A stretch of DNA of 64,000 nt from Streptomyces sp. NRRL F-2664 (GCF_000719345.1 NZ_JOFX01000003.1:62001-126000), one strand, 5' to 3'; positions 44,951-55,079 are shown, counted from the first letter of the stretch. Numbers and translations are program-made. Notes: a model not told the origin generated them from the letters alone.

Positions 44951-46255
44951 TCAGGCTCCGCCGGCGCGGGCGGACAGCGATGCGTGCCAGGCGGGGGGTT
45001 CCGCCGGGGGTTCCGGCGCGGCCCGGCGGCCGCCGGTGGCGAAGAACGCCGACAGCGGGAGCGTCGCCGCGCCGACCGTGACCGCGTCCGGTCCCAGTGA
45101 GCCGAGACCCACCGTGACCCGGCCGGCCGGGTGCCGCAGGGAGTAGCGGGTGGCGTGCTCCCGGAGCGCGGGAAGGATGTACGGGCCGAGCATCAGCCCC
45201 GCCCAGCCTCCGATCAGGATCCGCTCCGGCTGGAAGAGGTTGATGAGGTCCGACAGGCCCGCACCCAGGTATTCCGCCGTCTCGTCCAGGATCTCGACGG
45301 CCACCGGGTCCGCCGCGCGGGCCCCCGCGAGCAGTTCCGCGAGGGCCTCCTCCTCATCCGCCGCCCCGGACCGCGCCGGGCCGCCGCCCCGCTCCGCCCA
45401 GCGGGCCAGGAGCGCTTCCGCACCCGTGTAGGCCTCCAGGCAGCCCAGGGCGCCGCAGCGGCAGCGCCTGCCGCGCACGGAAACGGTCAGGTGCCCCCAT
45501 TCGAGGGGCGTCCCGGCGGTCGCTCCGCCGTCCGGCGAGCCGTCGGTGATCAGACTCGCGCCCACGCCGGAGCCGAAGAGCACGACGACCGCATCCCTGG
45601 CCCCGCGCCCGGCACCGAACCACATCTCCGCCTGGCCGAGGGTGCGCGCGCCGTTGTCGATGAGGTACGGGACCTCCTCGGGCACCGCCCCGGTGGCCCG
45701 CAGCAGCCGTTCCAGCGGCACTGCGTCCCAGCCGATGGTCTGGCCGTGGACCACGGATCCGCCCGCGGCGTCCTGGTCCACGATGCCGGGAACGCCGATC
45801 CCTACGCCGAGCAGCCGGTCCGCGCCGATCCCGGCGTCGGCGAGGACGGTGGCGACGCCCGTCCGGATGTGCTCGACGATCGGCCCGACGTCGTAGCAGC
45901 CGCGGGGCAGCAACGGCAGCTCCGCGCGGGCGCGTTCGGTCAGTGCGAGGTCGAACAGCTCGACGCGGACCCGGGTCTCGCCGACGTCCACGCCGATCAT
46001 GAACGCACTGCCGGGGCGGACACGCAGCAGGGTGCGGGGCCGGCCGCCGTCCGAGTCGACCACGCCGGCCTCCTCCAGCAGTCCGTCCGCGACGAGTTCG
46101 CCCACGACGTTGCTGACGGAACCCGAACTCAGCCCGGTCGCGGGTCCGAGTTCCTGGCGGCTCATCGGGCCCCCGAAGTACAGCCGCTGGAGCACGGCGC
46201 TGCGGTTGCCGCGCCGCAGGTCCCGTACCGTGCGTCCGCCTCGCCCTGTCGTCAT
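44951..46255 (-). CDS. ROK-family transcriptional regulator
   Basis: 434 residues. An N-terminal winged helix (NRSAVLQRLYFGGPMSRQELGPATGLSSGSVSNVVGELVADGLL) is followed by a sugar-kinase-like ROK domain with GVDVGETRVRVELFDL, GVGIGVPGIVDQ, the WGHLTV segment and the zinc motif CRCGALGCLEAYTG. It is divergent from the sugar ABC transporter/GH1 operon and probably represses it until sugar binds. The inverted repeat at 46338-46360 is the likely operator. Confidence 0.92.
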   Translation of the reverse strand: MTTGRGGRTVRDLRRGNRSAVLQRLYFGGPMSRQELGPATGLSSGSVSNVVGELVADGLLEEAGVVDSDGGRPRTLLRVRPGSAFMIGVDVGETRVRVELFDLALTERARAELPLLPRGCYDVGPIVEHIRTGVATVLADAGIGADRLLGVGIGVPGIVDQDAAGGSVVHGQTIGWDAVPLERLLRATGAVPEEVPYLIDNGARTLGQAEMWFGAGRGARDAVVVLFGSGVGASLITDGSPDGGATAGTPLEWGHLTVSVRGRRCRCGALGCLEAYTGAEALLARWAERGGGPARSGAADEEEALAELLAGARAADPVAVEILDETAEYLGAGLSDLINLFQPERILIGGWAGLMLGPYILPALREHATRYSLRHPAGRVTVGLGSLGPDAVTVGAATLPLSAFFATGGRRAAPEPPAEPPAWHASLSARAGGA

Positions 46256-46337
46256 GTGGTCCCTTCCGCCGTCACGTCGCGTGACACCGCTCGCAACATA
46301 CCCCTGCCCGCCCCCTTGACGCGACCCTTCCCCCCGA

Positions 46338-46360
46338 CTTAACTCACGCCCTAAGTTAAG
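46338..46360 (+). promoter_or_regulatory. Inverted repeat, likely ROK operator
   Basis: CTTAACT (46338-46344) and AGTTAAG (46354-46360) form perfect 7-bp arms around a 9-base spacer, in the divergent promoter region between the ROK gene and the binding-protein gene. It is AT-rich against a very GC-rich background. Confidence 0.6.
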
Positions 46361-46450
46361 CCGTGGGCCGCATCGCTCGGTCCAGCGCAGCAACCGTTCC
46401 GCAGGACACCGGCCCCGCCTCCCGACCCCTCCGAAAGGGACTGAGCCGCC

Positions 46451-47809
46451 ATGCGCAGATCCACCCGTGAGCCCCTCGCCAGGACCGCGGCCCGAGCCGC
46501 CGTCGCAGCCCTCACCGCCACCGCCCTGCTCACCGCCGCCACCGCGTGCGGCGGCGGATCCACCGGCGGTGCCGGCTCGAACTCCGCCCCCGGCGAGCTC
46601 ACGTACTGGGCCTCCAACCAGGGCGCGGACATCGCCGCAGACCGGGCCGTACTCGGCCCGGAGCTGAAGAAGTTCGAGGAGCGGACCGGCATCAAGGTCA
46701 AGCTGGAAGTCATCCCCTGGCCCGACCTGCTGGGCCGGATCCTCGCCGCGACCGCCTCCGGGCAGGGCCCCGACGTGCTGAACATCGGCAACACCTGGTC
46801 CGCGTCGCTCCAGGCCACCGGGGCCCTGCTGCCCTGGAACACCGAGAACTTCGAGGCGATCGGCGGCCGCGACCGTTTCGTGCCGTCCGCCGTGGGCTCG
46901 GCGGGAGCCCCCGGGCAGGACCCGGCGGCCGTGCCCCTCTACTCGATGGCCTACGCCCTGTACTACAACAAGAAGGTGTTCCGGGACGCGGGCATCGACA
47001 AGCCGCCGGCGACCTGGGACGAACTTGTCGAGACCGGACGCAGGATCAGCGGGGACGGCCGGCGCGGCACGTGGGCGCTCGGCGCCGAGGGCGCCAACCT
47101 CGCCAACAACATCCACCAGGTCTTCGTCCTGTCCCGCCAGCACGGCGGGTCCTTCTTCGACTCCGCCGGCAGGCCGACCTTCGACACCCCCGCCAACGTC
47201 GCCGCCGTCAAGCAGTACGTGGACCTGATGGCCAAGGACGGGATCATCGCGCCCGGCAACGCCGAGTACGACAAGAACCAGTCGCTCCAGGACTTCGCAA
47301 GCGGCCGGACCGCCATGGTGCTGTGGCAGAGCGCGGCCAGTTCCTTCAAGGCCCACGGCATGAAGGAGGGCGACTGGGGCACCGCGCCCGTGCCGGTCCC
47401 GGCCGGCACCGCCCCGGGGGCGGACGGCCCGCAGGTCAACTCCATGGTCGCGGGCATCAACCTGGCGGTCTTCAAGAACACCGACAACCTCGACGGCGCC
47501 CTGAAGTTCGTGGAGTTCATGACCAGCGACGAGGAGCAGAAGGTCCTCAACAAGGCCTACGGATCCATCCCTCCCGTCAAGGCGGCGCAGAGCGATCCCG
47601 CCTTCGCCGGACCGGACCTCACCGTCCTGCGCGACACGCTCGCCACCAGCGCGGCCCCGCTCCCCCAGGTGCCGCAGGAGTCCCAGTTCGAGACGACTGT
47701 CGGCACCGCCGTCAAGGAGCTCTTCGCCGATGCCGCTGCGGGCCGGCCGGTGACCACGGAATCGGTCGGAGCCCGGCTCGCCAAGGCCCAGCAGCAGATG
47801 ACCGGTTGA
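46451..47809 (+). CDS. ABC transporter sugar-binding lipoprotein
   Basis: 452 residues. The lipoprotein signal with lipobox TAATAC puts the acylated Cys at about residue 33. It belongs to the family 1 extracellular solute-binding proteins (LTYWASNQGADI, IPWPDLLGRILAATASGQGPDVLNIGNTWSA, LYSMAYALYYNKKVFRDAGI, WDELVETGRRI, MVLWQSAASSFKA). It binds an oligosaccharide outside the cell and delivers it to the two permeases. First gene of the operon with the GH1 enzyme. Confidence 0.93.
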   Translation: MRRSTREPLARTAARAAVAALTATALLTAATACGGGSTGGAGSNSAPGELTYWASNQGADIAADRAVLGPELKKFEERTGIKVKLEVIPWPDLLGRILAATASGQGPDVLNIGNTWSASLQATGALLPWNTENFEAIGGRDRFVPSAVGSAGAPGQDPAAVPLYSMAYALYYNKKVFRDAGIDKPPATWDELVETGRRISGDGRRGTWALGAEGANLANNIHQVFVLSRQHGGSFFDSAGRPTFDTPANVAAVKQYVDLMAKDGIIAPGNAEYDKNQSLQDFASGRTAMVLWQSAASSFKAHGMKEGDWGTAPVPVPAGTAPGADGPQVNSMVAGINLAVFKNTDNLDGALKFVEFMTSDEEQKVLNKAYGSIPPVKAAQSDPAFAGPDLTVLRDTLATSAAPLPQVPQESQFETTVGTAVKELFADAAAGRPVTTESVGARLAKAQQQMTG

Positions 47810-47819
47810 GCCGGCGGCC

Positions 47820-48908
47820 ATGACATCACCACCCGGCACGCCCAGGAGGCCCACCGCACCCGGTACGCCCGGCACGGTCCCGCCGCGGACCGGTTCCCGC
47901 AGCCCCTCCGCAGCCGTACCCACCCCGGCCCCCAGCGCGGACGGCGCCCGCGGACGCGCCCCCCGGCCCGGCGGCGCCGCCCGCAGCCCGGGACGGGCGC
48001 GCCGCAGGACCCTGCCCTACCTGCTCCTGCTTCCCGCCCTGCTGCTCGAACTGCTCGTCCACCTCGTCCCGATGGTGATGGGAATCGTGATGAGCTTCCG
48101 CAAGCTCACGCAGTTCTTCATCCGGGACTGGTCCCGGGCCCCGTGGACTGGTCTGGGCAACTACGAGCTGGCGGTGGACATCAACCGGCCCGTCGGCAGG
48201 GCCCTCCTGGACTCCTTCCTCACCACCTGCCTGTTCACCTTCCTGTCCGTCTCCCTGTGCTGGCTGCTGGGCACCGCGGCCGCGGTCTTCACCCAGCACT
48301 CCTTCCGGGGCCGGGGGCTGCTGCGCGCGCTGTTCTTCGTCCCGTACGCACTGCCCGCCTACGCCGCGGTCATCACCTGGGCGTTCATGTTCCAGCGGGA
48401 CAACGGCCTGGTGAACCACGTCCTCCACGAGCAGCTGGGCCTCGGCGGCGGCGAGCACACCTTCTGGTTGATCGGCGACAACAGCTTCTGGGCGATGCTG
48501 ACCGTCGCCGTCTGGAAGACCTGGCCCTTCGCCTTCCTGATCGTGACGGCCGCCCTCCAGAACATCCCCGGCGACCTCTACGAGGCCGCAGCACTCGACG
48601 GCGCCGGCGTGTGGCAGCAGATCCGCCGCATCACCCTGCCCTCGCTCGGGGCCGTCAACCAGGTGCTGGTTCTGGTGCTGTTCCTGTGGACCTTCAACGA
48701 CTTCAACACCCCCTTCCTGCTGTTCGGCAGATCAGCCCCCGAGGCCGCCGACCTCGTCGCCGTCCACATCTACCAATCGAGCTTCGTCACATGGAACTTC
48801 GGCACCGGCTCGGCCATGTCCGTCCTGCTGCTGCTCTTCCTGCTGCTCGTCACCGCCGCGTACCTGCTGCTGACCGGTCGCGGCCGGAAGGACGCCGATG
48901 CCCACTAG
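47820..48908 (+). CDS. ABC sugar permease 1 (MalF type)
   Basis: 362 residues. A Pro/Arg-rich cytoplasmic N-terminus of about 60 residues, six TM helices from LPYLLLLPALLLELLVHLVP, and the EAA loop EAAALDGAGVWQQIRRITLP that contacts the ATPase. Begins 10 bases after the binding protein and overlaps the next permease by 11 bases. No ATPase gene lies in this operon, so a shared MsiK-type ATPase is probably used, as is usual for Streptomyces sugar transporters. Confidence 0.92.
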   Translation: MTSPPGTPRRPTAPGTPGTVPPRTGSRSPSAAVPTPAPSADGARGRAPRPGGAARSPGRARRRTLPYLLLLPALLLELLVHLVPMVMGIVMSFRKLTQFFIRDWSRAPWTGLGNYELAVDINRPVGRALLDSFLTTCLFTFLSVSLCWLLGTAAAVFTQHSFRGRGLLRALFFVPYALPAYAAVITWAFMFQRDNGLVNHVLHEQLGLGGGEHTFWLIGDNSFWAMLTVAVWKTWPFAFLIVTAALQNIPGDLYEAAALDGAGVWQQIRRITLPSLGAVNQVLVLVLFLWTFNDFNTPFLLFGRSAPEAADLVAVHIYQSSFVTWNFGTGSAMSVLLLLFLLLVTAAYLLLTGRGRKDADAH

Positions 48909-49788
48909 TACGCGCCCGTCCGGGGGAGTCCGCCGGACCCGCAGCCCGCTCGATCCGCCGGTCTCGTTCCGGGTGGTGCGGGCCGTCTTCCTCACGCTGC
49001 TCGCCGCCTTCGCGCTGCTGCCCGTCTTCGTGATGGCCACGAGCTCCCTCAAACCGCTCCAGGACGTCACCGGGCGTTTCCGGTGGATACCCAGCGGGAT
49101 CACCCTGCGCCCCTACACCGACATCTGGCGCACGGTCCCGCTCGCCGAGTACCTGGTGAACTCGCTGATCGTGGCCGGCTGCGCCACCGCCGCGTCCGTC
49201 GTCATCGCCGTCTTCGCTGCCTACGCGGTCAGCCGCCACCGCTTCCGCGGCAGGCGCCTGTTCACCCTGACGGTGCTCTCCACCCAGATGTTCCCGGGGA
49301 TCCTGTTCCTGCTCCCGCTGTTCCTGATCTTCGTGAACCTCGGCAACGTCACCGGGATCGCCCTCCACGGCTCGCGCGGCGCGCTGATCCTCACCTACCT
49401 CACCTTCTCCCTCCCCTTCTCCATCTGGATGCTGATTGGCTATTTCGACTCGGTGCCGCGCGACCTCGACGAGGCGGCCACCGTCGACGGCTGCGGTCCT
49501 CTCGGCGCCCTCTTCCGCGTGGTGGTGCCGGCCGCCGTGCCCGGCATCGTCGCCGTCGCCGTCTACGCCTTCATGACGGCTTGGGGGGAGGTCCTGTTCG
49601 CCTCCGTCATGACCAACGACGCCACCCGGACCCTGGCCGTCGGCCTGCAGGGCTACTCCACGCAGAACGACGTGTACTGGAACCAGATCATGGCCGCCTC
49701 GCTGGTCGTCAGCATCCCCGTCGTCGCCGGATTCCTTCTGCTCCAGAAGTACTTGGTGGCCGGACTCACGGCAGGAGCCGTCAAATGA
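48898..49788 (+). CDS. ABC sugar permease 2 (MalG type)
   Basis: 296 residues with six TM helices. It has the MalG-like N-terminus ([22 protein letters not shown]), the [31 protein letters not shown] segment, and the EAA loop [20 protein letters not shown]. Its stop overlaps the start of the GH1 gene (ATGA), so uptake and hydrolysis are translationally linked. Confidence 0.92.
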   Translation: MPTSTRPSGGVRRTRSPLDPPVSFRVVRAVFLTLLAAFALLPVFVMATSSLKPLQDVTGRFRWIPSGITLRPYTDIWRTVPLAEYLVNSLIVAGCATAASVVIAVFAAYAVSRHRFRGRRLFTLTVLSTQMFPGILFLLPLFLIFVNLGNVTGIALHGSRGALILTYLTFSLPFSIWMLIGYFDSVPRDLDEAATVDGCGPLGALFRVVVPAAVPGIVAVAVYAFMTAWGEVLFASVMTNDATRTLAVGLQGYSTQNDVYWNQIMAASLVVSIPVVAGFLLLQKYLVAGLTAGAVK

Positions 49789-51164
49789 CCCCCTCCGCAC
49801 GCTTCCCCGCGACCGGCGCGGACACCGTCGACGTCGCCGCGCTGCCCCGCGACTTCCTCTGGGGCACCGCCACCTCCGCCTACCAGATCGAGGGAGCCGT
49901 CGGCGAGGACGGCCGGGCCCCTTCGATCTGGGACACCTTCTCCCGGGTCCCGGGCGCCGTCGACGGCGGCGACACCGGTGACACGGCCTGCGAGCACTAC
50001 CACCGATGGCGCGAGGACATCGCCCTGATGCGGGAGCTGGGCACCAACGCCTACCGTTTCTCCGTCGCCTGGCCGCGCGTGGTCCCGGGCGGCGACGGCC
50101 CGGCCAACCGCAAGGGACTGGACTTCTACGACCGCCTGGTCGACGGGCTCCTCGCGGCCGGCATCGAGCCCTGCGTCACCCTCTACCACTGGGACCTGCC
50201 CCAGGCCCTCCAGGACCGCGGGGGCTGGCCCGTACGGGACACCGCCGAGCACTTCGCGGCGTACGCGGGAGTGGTGGCCGCCCGGCTCGGCGACCGCGTC
50301 ACGCAGTGGGCCACCCTCAACGAGCCGCTGTGCTCGGCCTGGATCGGACATCTGGAGGGGCGGATGGCCCCGGGTCTGACCGACCTGACCGCCGCCGTCC
50401 GGGCTTCCTACCACCTCCTGCTGGGCCACGGGCTCGCGGCACGTGCCGTCCGCGCCGCCGCGCCGGGCGCCCGCCTCGGCATCGTCAACAACCTGTCGAC
50501 CGTGGAACCCGCCACTGCGCGCGAAGCCGACCTGGCCGCCGCCCGCCGCATGGACGGGCACGTCAACCGCTGGTGGCTCGACCCGGTCCACGGCCGCGGC
50601 TTTCCCGCCGACATGCGCGAGGTGTACCGGGTCGAGCTCCCCGAGCGCGCCGGGGACCTTGCCGCGATCGCCGCTCCGCTGGACTGGATCGGCCTGAACT
50701 ACTACTTCCCGCAGGTCGTCGCCGCCGACCCGGACGGTCCCGCGCCGTACGCCCGGCAGGTCGCGCGGCCGGGCGTCCCGCGCACCGGTATGGACTGGGA
50801 GGTCGACGCCGGCGGTCTCGAGACGCTGATCATGCGTCTGCACCTGGACTACGGCGCAGGGCCCGTCCACATCACCGAGAACGGTTCCGCCTACCCGGAC
50901 ACCGTCGCCCCGGACGGCAGCGTCCACGACCCGGAACGGGCCGGCTACCTCACGGCGCACGTCGCCGCATGTGCCCGTGCCGCCCGCAGGGGCGCGCCGG
51001 TTGCCGGTTACTACGCCTGGTCCCTGCTGGACAACTTCGAGTGGGCCTACGGGTACGACAAGCGCTTCGGTCTGGTGCACGTCGACTACGCCACCCAGCG
51101 GCGCACGGTGAAGTCGAGCGGCCGGCACTACGCCGGGATCATCGCCGCCCACCGGGCGGGGTGA
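49785..51164 (+). CDS. Family 1 glycoside hydrolase (beta-glucosidase)
   Basis: 459 residues, typical GH1 length. [29 protein letters not shown] at the start, acid/base Glu180 in TLNEPL, NYYFP, nucleophile Glu365 in ITENGSAY, and the C-terminal [26 protein letters not shown]. No signal peptide, so it acts in the cytoplasm on imported beta-linked disaccharides. Coupled to permease 2. The exact sugar (cellobiose, laminaribiose or another beta-glucoside) is not readable, but the neighbouring secreted protein hints at a polysaccharide-derived substrate. Confidence 0.94.
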   Translation: MTPSARFPATGADTVDVAALPRDFLWGTATSAYQIEGAVGEDGRAPSIWDTFSRVPGAVDGGDTGDTACEHYHRWREDIALMRELGTNAYRFSVAWPRVVPGGDGPANRKGLDFYDRLVDGLLAAGIEPCVTLYHWDLPQALQDRGGWPVRDTAEHFAAYAGVVAARLGDRVTQWATLNEPLCSAWIGHLEGRMAPGLTDLTAAVRASYHLLLGHGLAARAVRAAAPGARLGIVNNLSTVEPATAREADLAAARRMDGHVNRWWLDPVHGRGFPADMREVYRVELPERAGDLAAIAAPLDWIGLNYYFPQVVAADPDGPAPYARQVARPGVPRTGMDWEVDAGGLETLIMRLHLDYGAGPVHITENGSAYPDTVAPDGSVHDPERAGYLTAHVAACARAARRGAPVAGYYAWSLLDNFEWAYGYDKRFGLVHVDYATQRRTVKSSGRHYAGIIAAHRAG

Positions 51165-51185
51165 CCCCGGCCGCGGGGGGTGTGC

Positions 51186-51219
51186 GCGCTGCGGGGCGGC
51201 TCCGGCCGCCCCGCAGCGC
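51186..51219. terminator. Strong hairpin after the GH1 gene
   Basis: A 15-bp perfect stem (51186-51200 with 51205-51219) and TCCG tetraloop between the convergent GH1 and discoidin-domain genes. Confidence 0.85.
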
Positions 51220-51235
51220 CGTGACGGGGCCGGGG

Positions 51236-53386
51236 TCAGGGGAAGGACACGATCGTGGAGGGAACCGTGGAGGTCCCGGAGGTCGGGGCGCCCGTGCTGT
51301 TGATCACGTGCTCGTACTGGCCGTTGCCGCCGAGCGAGACGACCAGCAGGTCGTGGAACCTCACCCCCGGCTTGACGGGCGCCTGGAATCCGTGTTCCTG
51401 GCGGATCGTCGGGTCGACGTTGTAGTAGCAGTAACTGCCCAGTCCCCATCCCTCGTGCACGTCGACGGAGTCGGCCACCTGGTAGGCGGCGTAGCCCTTG
51501 ATCGAGCCGTTCTGTATCGCCGCCTGGTCGGGGGCGTCGTACGCCTTCTCGTTCTGGAAGAAGATCGTCCGGCCGCGTTCGCCGTTCCACTGCACGTCGT
51601 ACTTGTTGAAGTGCTCGACGAACAGCCCGGTGGCGAGCACGTCGTCGCCGTTGACGCGGAAGCCGTAGTCGGAGCGGTTGGTCTCCCAGCCGACGCCGTC
51701 GCCGTGGTCGGCGCGCCAGATCCAGGTGTGGTCGACGATCGTGTCGTGGTTGTTGACGACCATGCCGACGGTGGCCCTGCCCGGCCCCGCGCCGCCGACT
51801 CGGATGAAGACGTCCTGCACGCTGGTCGGGTCGGCGGAGTGGTCGGTGGCGGTGCCGGCCGGCCCGACCTCCAGCAGCGAGGGCGATTCGACGGGGCCCG
51901 CGTCGATCAGGAATCCGGCGAGCCGCACGCCGTCGACGTCACCGACCTTCATGGCGGTCACCCCGTTGTCCGGGATGATCGTGGCGAGGCCGAGACCGAG
52001 GACGACGGTGCCGGGCCGGTCGACCCGGATGGTCCGGTCCACGTGGTAGACGCCCGGGGTGAACAGCAGGTGCAGGCCCTGGGTCAGCGCCTGGTTGATC
52101 GTCGCGGCGCTCGCGCCCGGCTTGACCACGTAGAACTGGCTGAGCGGGAGGGAAGTTCCCTGCGGGGCGGCGCCGTTGCCCCAGGACGTGCCGCGTGCGT
52201 TCACCCGCTTGGCGGGGACGAACACCTTGTAGTCGTTGCCGTCGAGGTACAGGAAGGGCTTCTCGCGCGAGACCGGCGTGGTGTCCAGGGTGGTGTACGG
52301 CGGGTTGGGGAAGCCCTGTGCGGGTGCGCCCTGGGTGCCGGAGAAGACCTGGTTCCAGACGCCGTTGGACCAGCCGCCGATCGAGCTGTCGCGGGTGTAC
52401 CACTGCTGCTGCGAGTAGTTGCCCACCTGGCCGTCGATCTTGGAGTCGGCGATGTAGCCGCCGGAGGCCCAGCCGTAGCCGTCGGGAGCCAGGTTGAGTC
52501 CGCCCTTGATGTGCATCCGGCGGAACGGCGCGGCCTGGGAGACGGCCCAGCGGTTGGTGCCGTTGACCGGGTTGAGGGCCAGGTTCTCGGCGGAGCGCCA
52601 GAAGTTCTGGGTGGCGTTGCCGTTGAACCAGCCGGCGTCGACGGTCACGTCACCGTTGATGGTGGTGTCGTCGGGGCTCAGGCCGAGGCCGGAGATGGAG
52701 GTGTAGAAGCCGATCTGGGCATTGAGACCGTTGTAGGTACCGGGCTTGAAGAGGAACTGGTAGCGGCCGGATCCGAACTGTGCGGACTCCTGCTGCTGGA
52801 AGACCTGGTCGAGCCGGGCCTGGATACCGGGGGTCGAGGGATCGAAGACGATCACGTTCGGTCCGAGATCACCGCCGCCGGGCAGGGTGGGGTCGGTGCC
52901 CGTGGTGCCGAGGACCTGGAACTCCCAGAGGGAGTAGCCCCACGGGGTGGCCCGCTCGGTCCCGTACATCCGCACGTACCGGGCGGTGCCGGTGATGTCG
53001 AGGGTCTGGGTGCCGCCGGGACCGGCCGTGGTGGAGTAGGCCGTGGTCCAGTTCGACCCGTCCGTGGACAGCTCGATCCGGTAGGCGCGGGCGTGGGCGG
53101 TCTCCCAGCGCAGCACCACCTGGCTCAGCCGGGCGGGGGTGCCGAGATCCACCTGTATCCACTGGGGGTCGGCGAACTGGCTGGACCAGCGGGTGCCGTT
53201 GTCGCCGTCGACGGCGGCCGGGGCGGGGGTGCCGGGGCCTTCGATGCTGGAGGCGGTGGCGGGCCTGCCCTGCGAGAGCAGGACGGGCGCGGCCTGGGCG
53301 CCGGCGCCGGGCAGCAGTACGAGGAGCGCTGCGACCAGCGCGGCCGCGAGGACGGATGCGAGGGACGGGCTGGGGCGTGGGGGCAT
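51236..53386 (-). CDS. Secreted discoidin (F5/8C) plus beta-helix protein, probable polysaccharide-active enzyme
   Basis: 716 residues from ATG 53386 (AGGAG eight bases upstream). Signal peptide about 1-32 (LAAALVAALLVLLPGAGAQA). An F5/8 type C/CBM32-like domain spans about 33-160 (RWSSQFADPQWIQVDLG, YRIELSTDGSNWTTAY, GTARYVRMYGTERATPWGYSLWEFQV). A large right-handed beta-helix region follows (VIVFDPSTPGIQARLDQVF, YQFLFKPGTYNGLNAQIGFYTSISGLG, HLLFTPGVYHVDRTIRVDRPGTVVLGLGLATI). The second part resembles GH55/GH87-type helices that degrade beta- or alpha-glucans; such proteins are often mislabelled adenylyl cyclase in databases. Placed next to the beta-glucosidase operon, extracellular glucan degradation is plausible. 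Confidence 0.85.
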   Translation of the reverse strand: MPPRPSPSLASVLAAALVAALLVLLPGAGAQAAPVLLSQGRPATASSIEGPGTPAPAAVDGDNGTRWSSQFADPQWIQVDLGTPARLSQVVLRWETAHARAYRIELSTDGSNWTTAYSTTAGPGGTQTLDITGTARYVRMYGTERATPWGYSLWEFQVLGTTGTDPTLPGGGDLGPNVIVFDPSTPGIQARLDQVFQQQESAQFGSGRYQFLFKPGTYNGLNAQIGFYTSISGLGLSPDDTTINGDVTVDAGWFNGNATQNFWRSAENLALNPVNGTNRWAVSQAAPFRRMHIKGGLNLAPDGYGWASGGYIADSKIDGQVGNYSQQQWYTRDSSIGGWSNGVWNQVFSGTQGAPAQGFPNPPYTTLDTTPVSREKPFLYLDGNDYKVFVPAKRVNARGTSWGNGAAPQGTSLPLSQFYVVKPGASAATINQALTQGLHLLFTPGVYHVDRTIRVDRPGTVVLGLGLATIIPDNGVTAMKVGDVDGVRLAGFLIDAGPVESPSLLEVGPAGTATDHSADPTSVQDVFIRVGGAGPGRATVGMVVNNHDTIVDHTWIWRADHGDGVGWETNRSDYGFRVNGDDVLATGLFVEHFNKYDVQWNGERGRTIFFQNEKAYDAPDQAAIQNGSIKGYAAYQVADSVDVHEGWGLGSYCYYNVDPTIRQEHGFQAPVKPGVRFHDLLVVSLGGNGQYEHVINSTGAPTSGTSTVPSTIVSFP

Positions 53387-53710
53387 GTGGGGTGCTCCTG
53401 ACGTCGTGGCTCCGAGGGATCGAAGCGTGAGTGAACTGCTCGCCGAGGGGGCCGTCAAGGGCTTGTGCGTTCACGGGCCGAAGGCCGGATGATGCGTCAG
53501 GCGCGGTTCAGGGCTGTGAACTCGGAGTTTCTTCAAATCTTGTGAAAAGTATTGACGAAAAAAATCAGGCGAGGTGAGCGCAGGATCCGACGAGGAGGCT
53601 GTGCGACGGACCGCCCCGAAGGCCCTCGGAGCGGTCGCGTTCGACTGTTCAGGAAGTGTTCCCGGCGGGTCGCGCCGGGACGACATGCGTTCGGTGGTTG
53701 ACAGGGTGCG
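53387..53710. other. Intergenic region with an unusually AT-rich patch
   Basis: 324 bases upstream of the discoidin gene. Around 53525-53572 the sequence drops to a strikingly low GC content (runs such as GAAAAAAATC and TTCTTCAAATCTTG), exceptional in this genome. It probably contains the promoter and regulator sites of the minus-strand gene. No ORF of interest. Confidence 0.5.
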
Positions 53711-54850
53711 TCAGGTCGGTGACGGCGGATCGTCGGGGTCCCCCGAGGCGGTGGGAGCCGTCCGGTCGGGCGCGGTCGTGGCCGCAGCGGCGAGCAGCGA
53801 CGGCGCCAGGTCCTCCTTGCGGATCCGCAGGTCGACGTAGAGAAGGGCCAGGACCAGCGGCGGGAAGGTGAACTGGAACAGCCCGCTGAGCAGACCGCCG
53901 AGCACCATGCAGACCAGGTACACGGCGAGTCCGGCGATCGCGACGCTCGGATCCGCGTCCGCCCCGCCGGCGTCCATCTCCATCATGGCAGGCAGGAAAG
54001 CCACCATGCCGACGAGGGTGAAGGGGATCTGGATCGCGTAGCCCACGGCCATCGCCACGAAGTGGCCGAGCATGGTGATGCCGAAAACGCGCCACCAGCC
54101 GTCCTCGGCCAACTGGGAGGAGCGTCGCAGCGCGGCGACGGGACCGGGCCCTTCGCACACCGCGGCGGCCGGCGCGAGGCTGAGGCGCGTGGCGAGCCAG
54201 ACCGAGACGGGCAGGCAGGCCAGCACGCCCAGGAGCAGCACGAACAGGCCGACCGGCGGCCCGGACCCGTCGGCGGACAGGATGACCAGGGGCACTCCGA
54301 CTGCAGGGACGAGGAGCATCGGGGCGGCCGCGATCAGGCCGGCGAGCACCACGGTGCCGAGCACGGAGGGCAGCCGGGACCAGCAGCGCCGCCACATCGC
54401 GCCGAAGGTCGTCGGGCGGCCCAGCACGGCCTCCTGGATCACGGCCGGGCCCAGCGCGCTGATCATCGCCGCGCCCACGGTCAACGCGACGACCAGGAGC
54501 ACCACGGCCGGAGCGAAGGCCAGGACGAGGGCCACCACGTCCTCGGCGGCGGCGCGTTCCCCCGGCCCGGGGTCGAGGACCGCGGAGAGCCGGTCGTGCA
54601 CCAGCGCGATGGTGATGCCGATCGCGAGAACCACGAGCAGGAGTCCGGCGCCCTGTACGGCGAGCGCGACGCCGAGCAGGGCCTTCCAGTAACGGCGGAA
54701 GGTCGAGAACGCCCCGCCGAGCACGTCCCCGACGGTGAGCGGCTGCAGGGGTATGACGCCCGGTTTCGGCGCCGGCGGCGGCACATGACCGCCTCCCCAC
54801 TGCGGCATGGGCTGCCCCGGGTGGGGTGCCCACCCCGTGTTGTGCGACAT
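53711..54850 (-). CDS. Polytopic membrane protein of unknown function
   Basis: 379 residues. A Pro-rich N-terminus (GWAPHPGQPMPQWGGG) leads to the conserved PLTVGDVLGGAFSTFRRYWKALLGV, then about six TM helices and an acidic, Pro/Thr-rich tail. The opening GxILxGAFxxxRRxxK motif is shared with the glycerophosphodiesterase membrane-domain-like proteins of actinobacteria. It is divergent from the Ser/Thr kinase gene. Function not known. Confidence 0.85.
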   Translation of the reverse strand: MSHNTGWAPHPGQPMPQWGGGHVPPPAPKPGVIPLQPLTVGDVLGGAFSTFRRYWKALLGVALAVQGAGLLLVVLAIGITIALVHDRLSAVLDPGPGERAAAEDVVALVLAFAPAVVLLVVALTVGAAMISALGPAVIQEAVLGRPTTFGAMWRRCWSRLPSVLGTVVLAGLIAAAPMLLVPAVGVPLVILSADGSGPPVGLFVLLLGVLACLPVSVWLATRLSLAPAAAVCEGPGPVAALRRSSQLAEDGWWRVFGITMLGHFVAMAVGYAIQIPFTLVGMVAFLPAMMEMDAGGADADPSVAIAGLAVYLVCMVLGGLLSGLFQFTFPPLVLALLYVDLRIRKEDLAPSLLAAAATTAPDRTAPTASGDPDDPPSPT

Positions 54851-55079
54851 TGCAGTTTCCCCCTTGGATCGAGGGACAAGGTAACCCGCCCCGGTCGGCT
54901 CCCCGGCAGGGCCCCCGGCCGGCGCCGGGGCCTGCCGCCGCAGGTCAACCGCCCTGGAGCCGGCGACGCAGCAGAGCCGTCCGCAGCCGGTGCGGGTGCG
55001 CGGTACGCAGGGCCGGTGCTCGCGTGCGACTCGGATAGGGTGCGGTGCGCACCGATCGGGCGGACTGAGGAGCAGTAGG

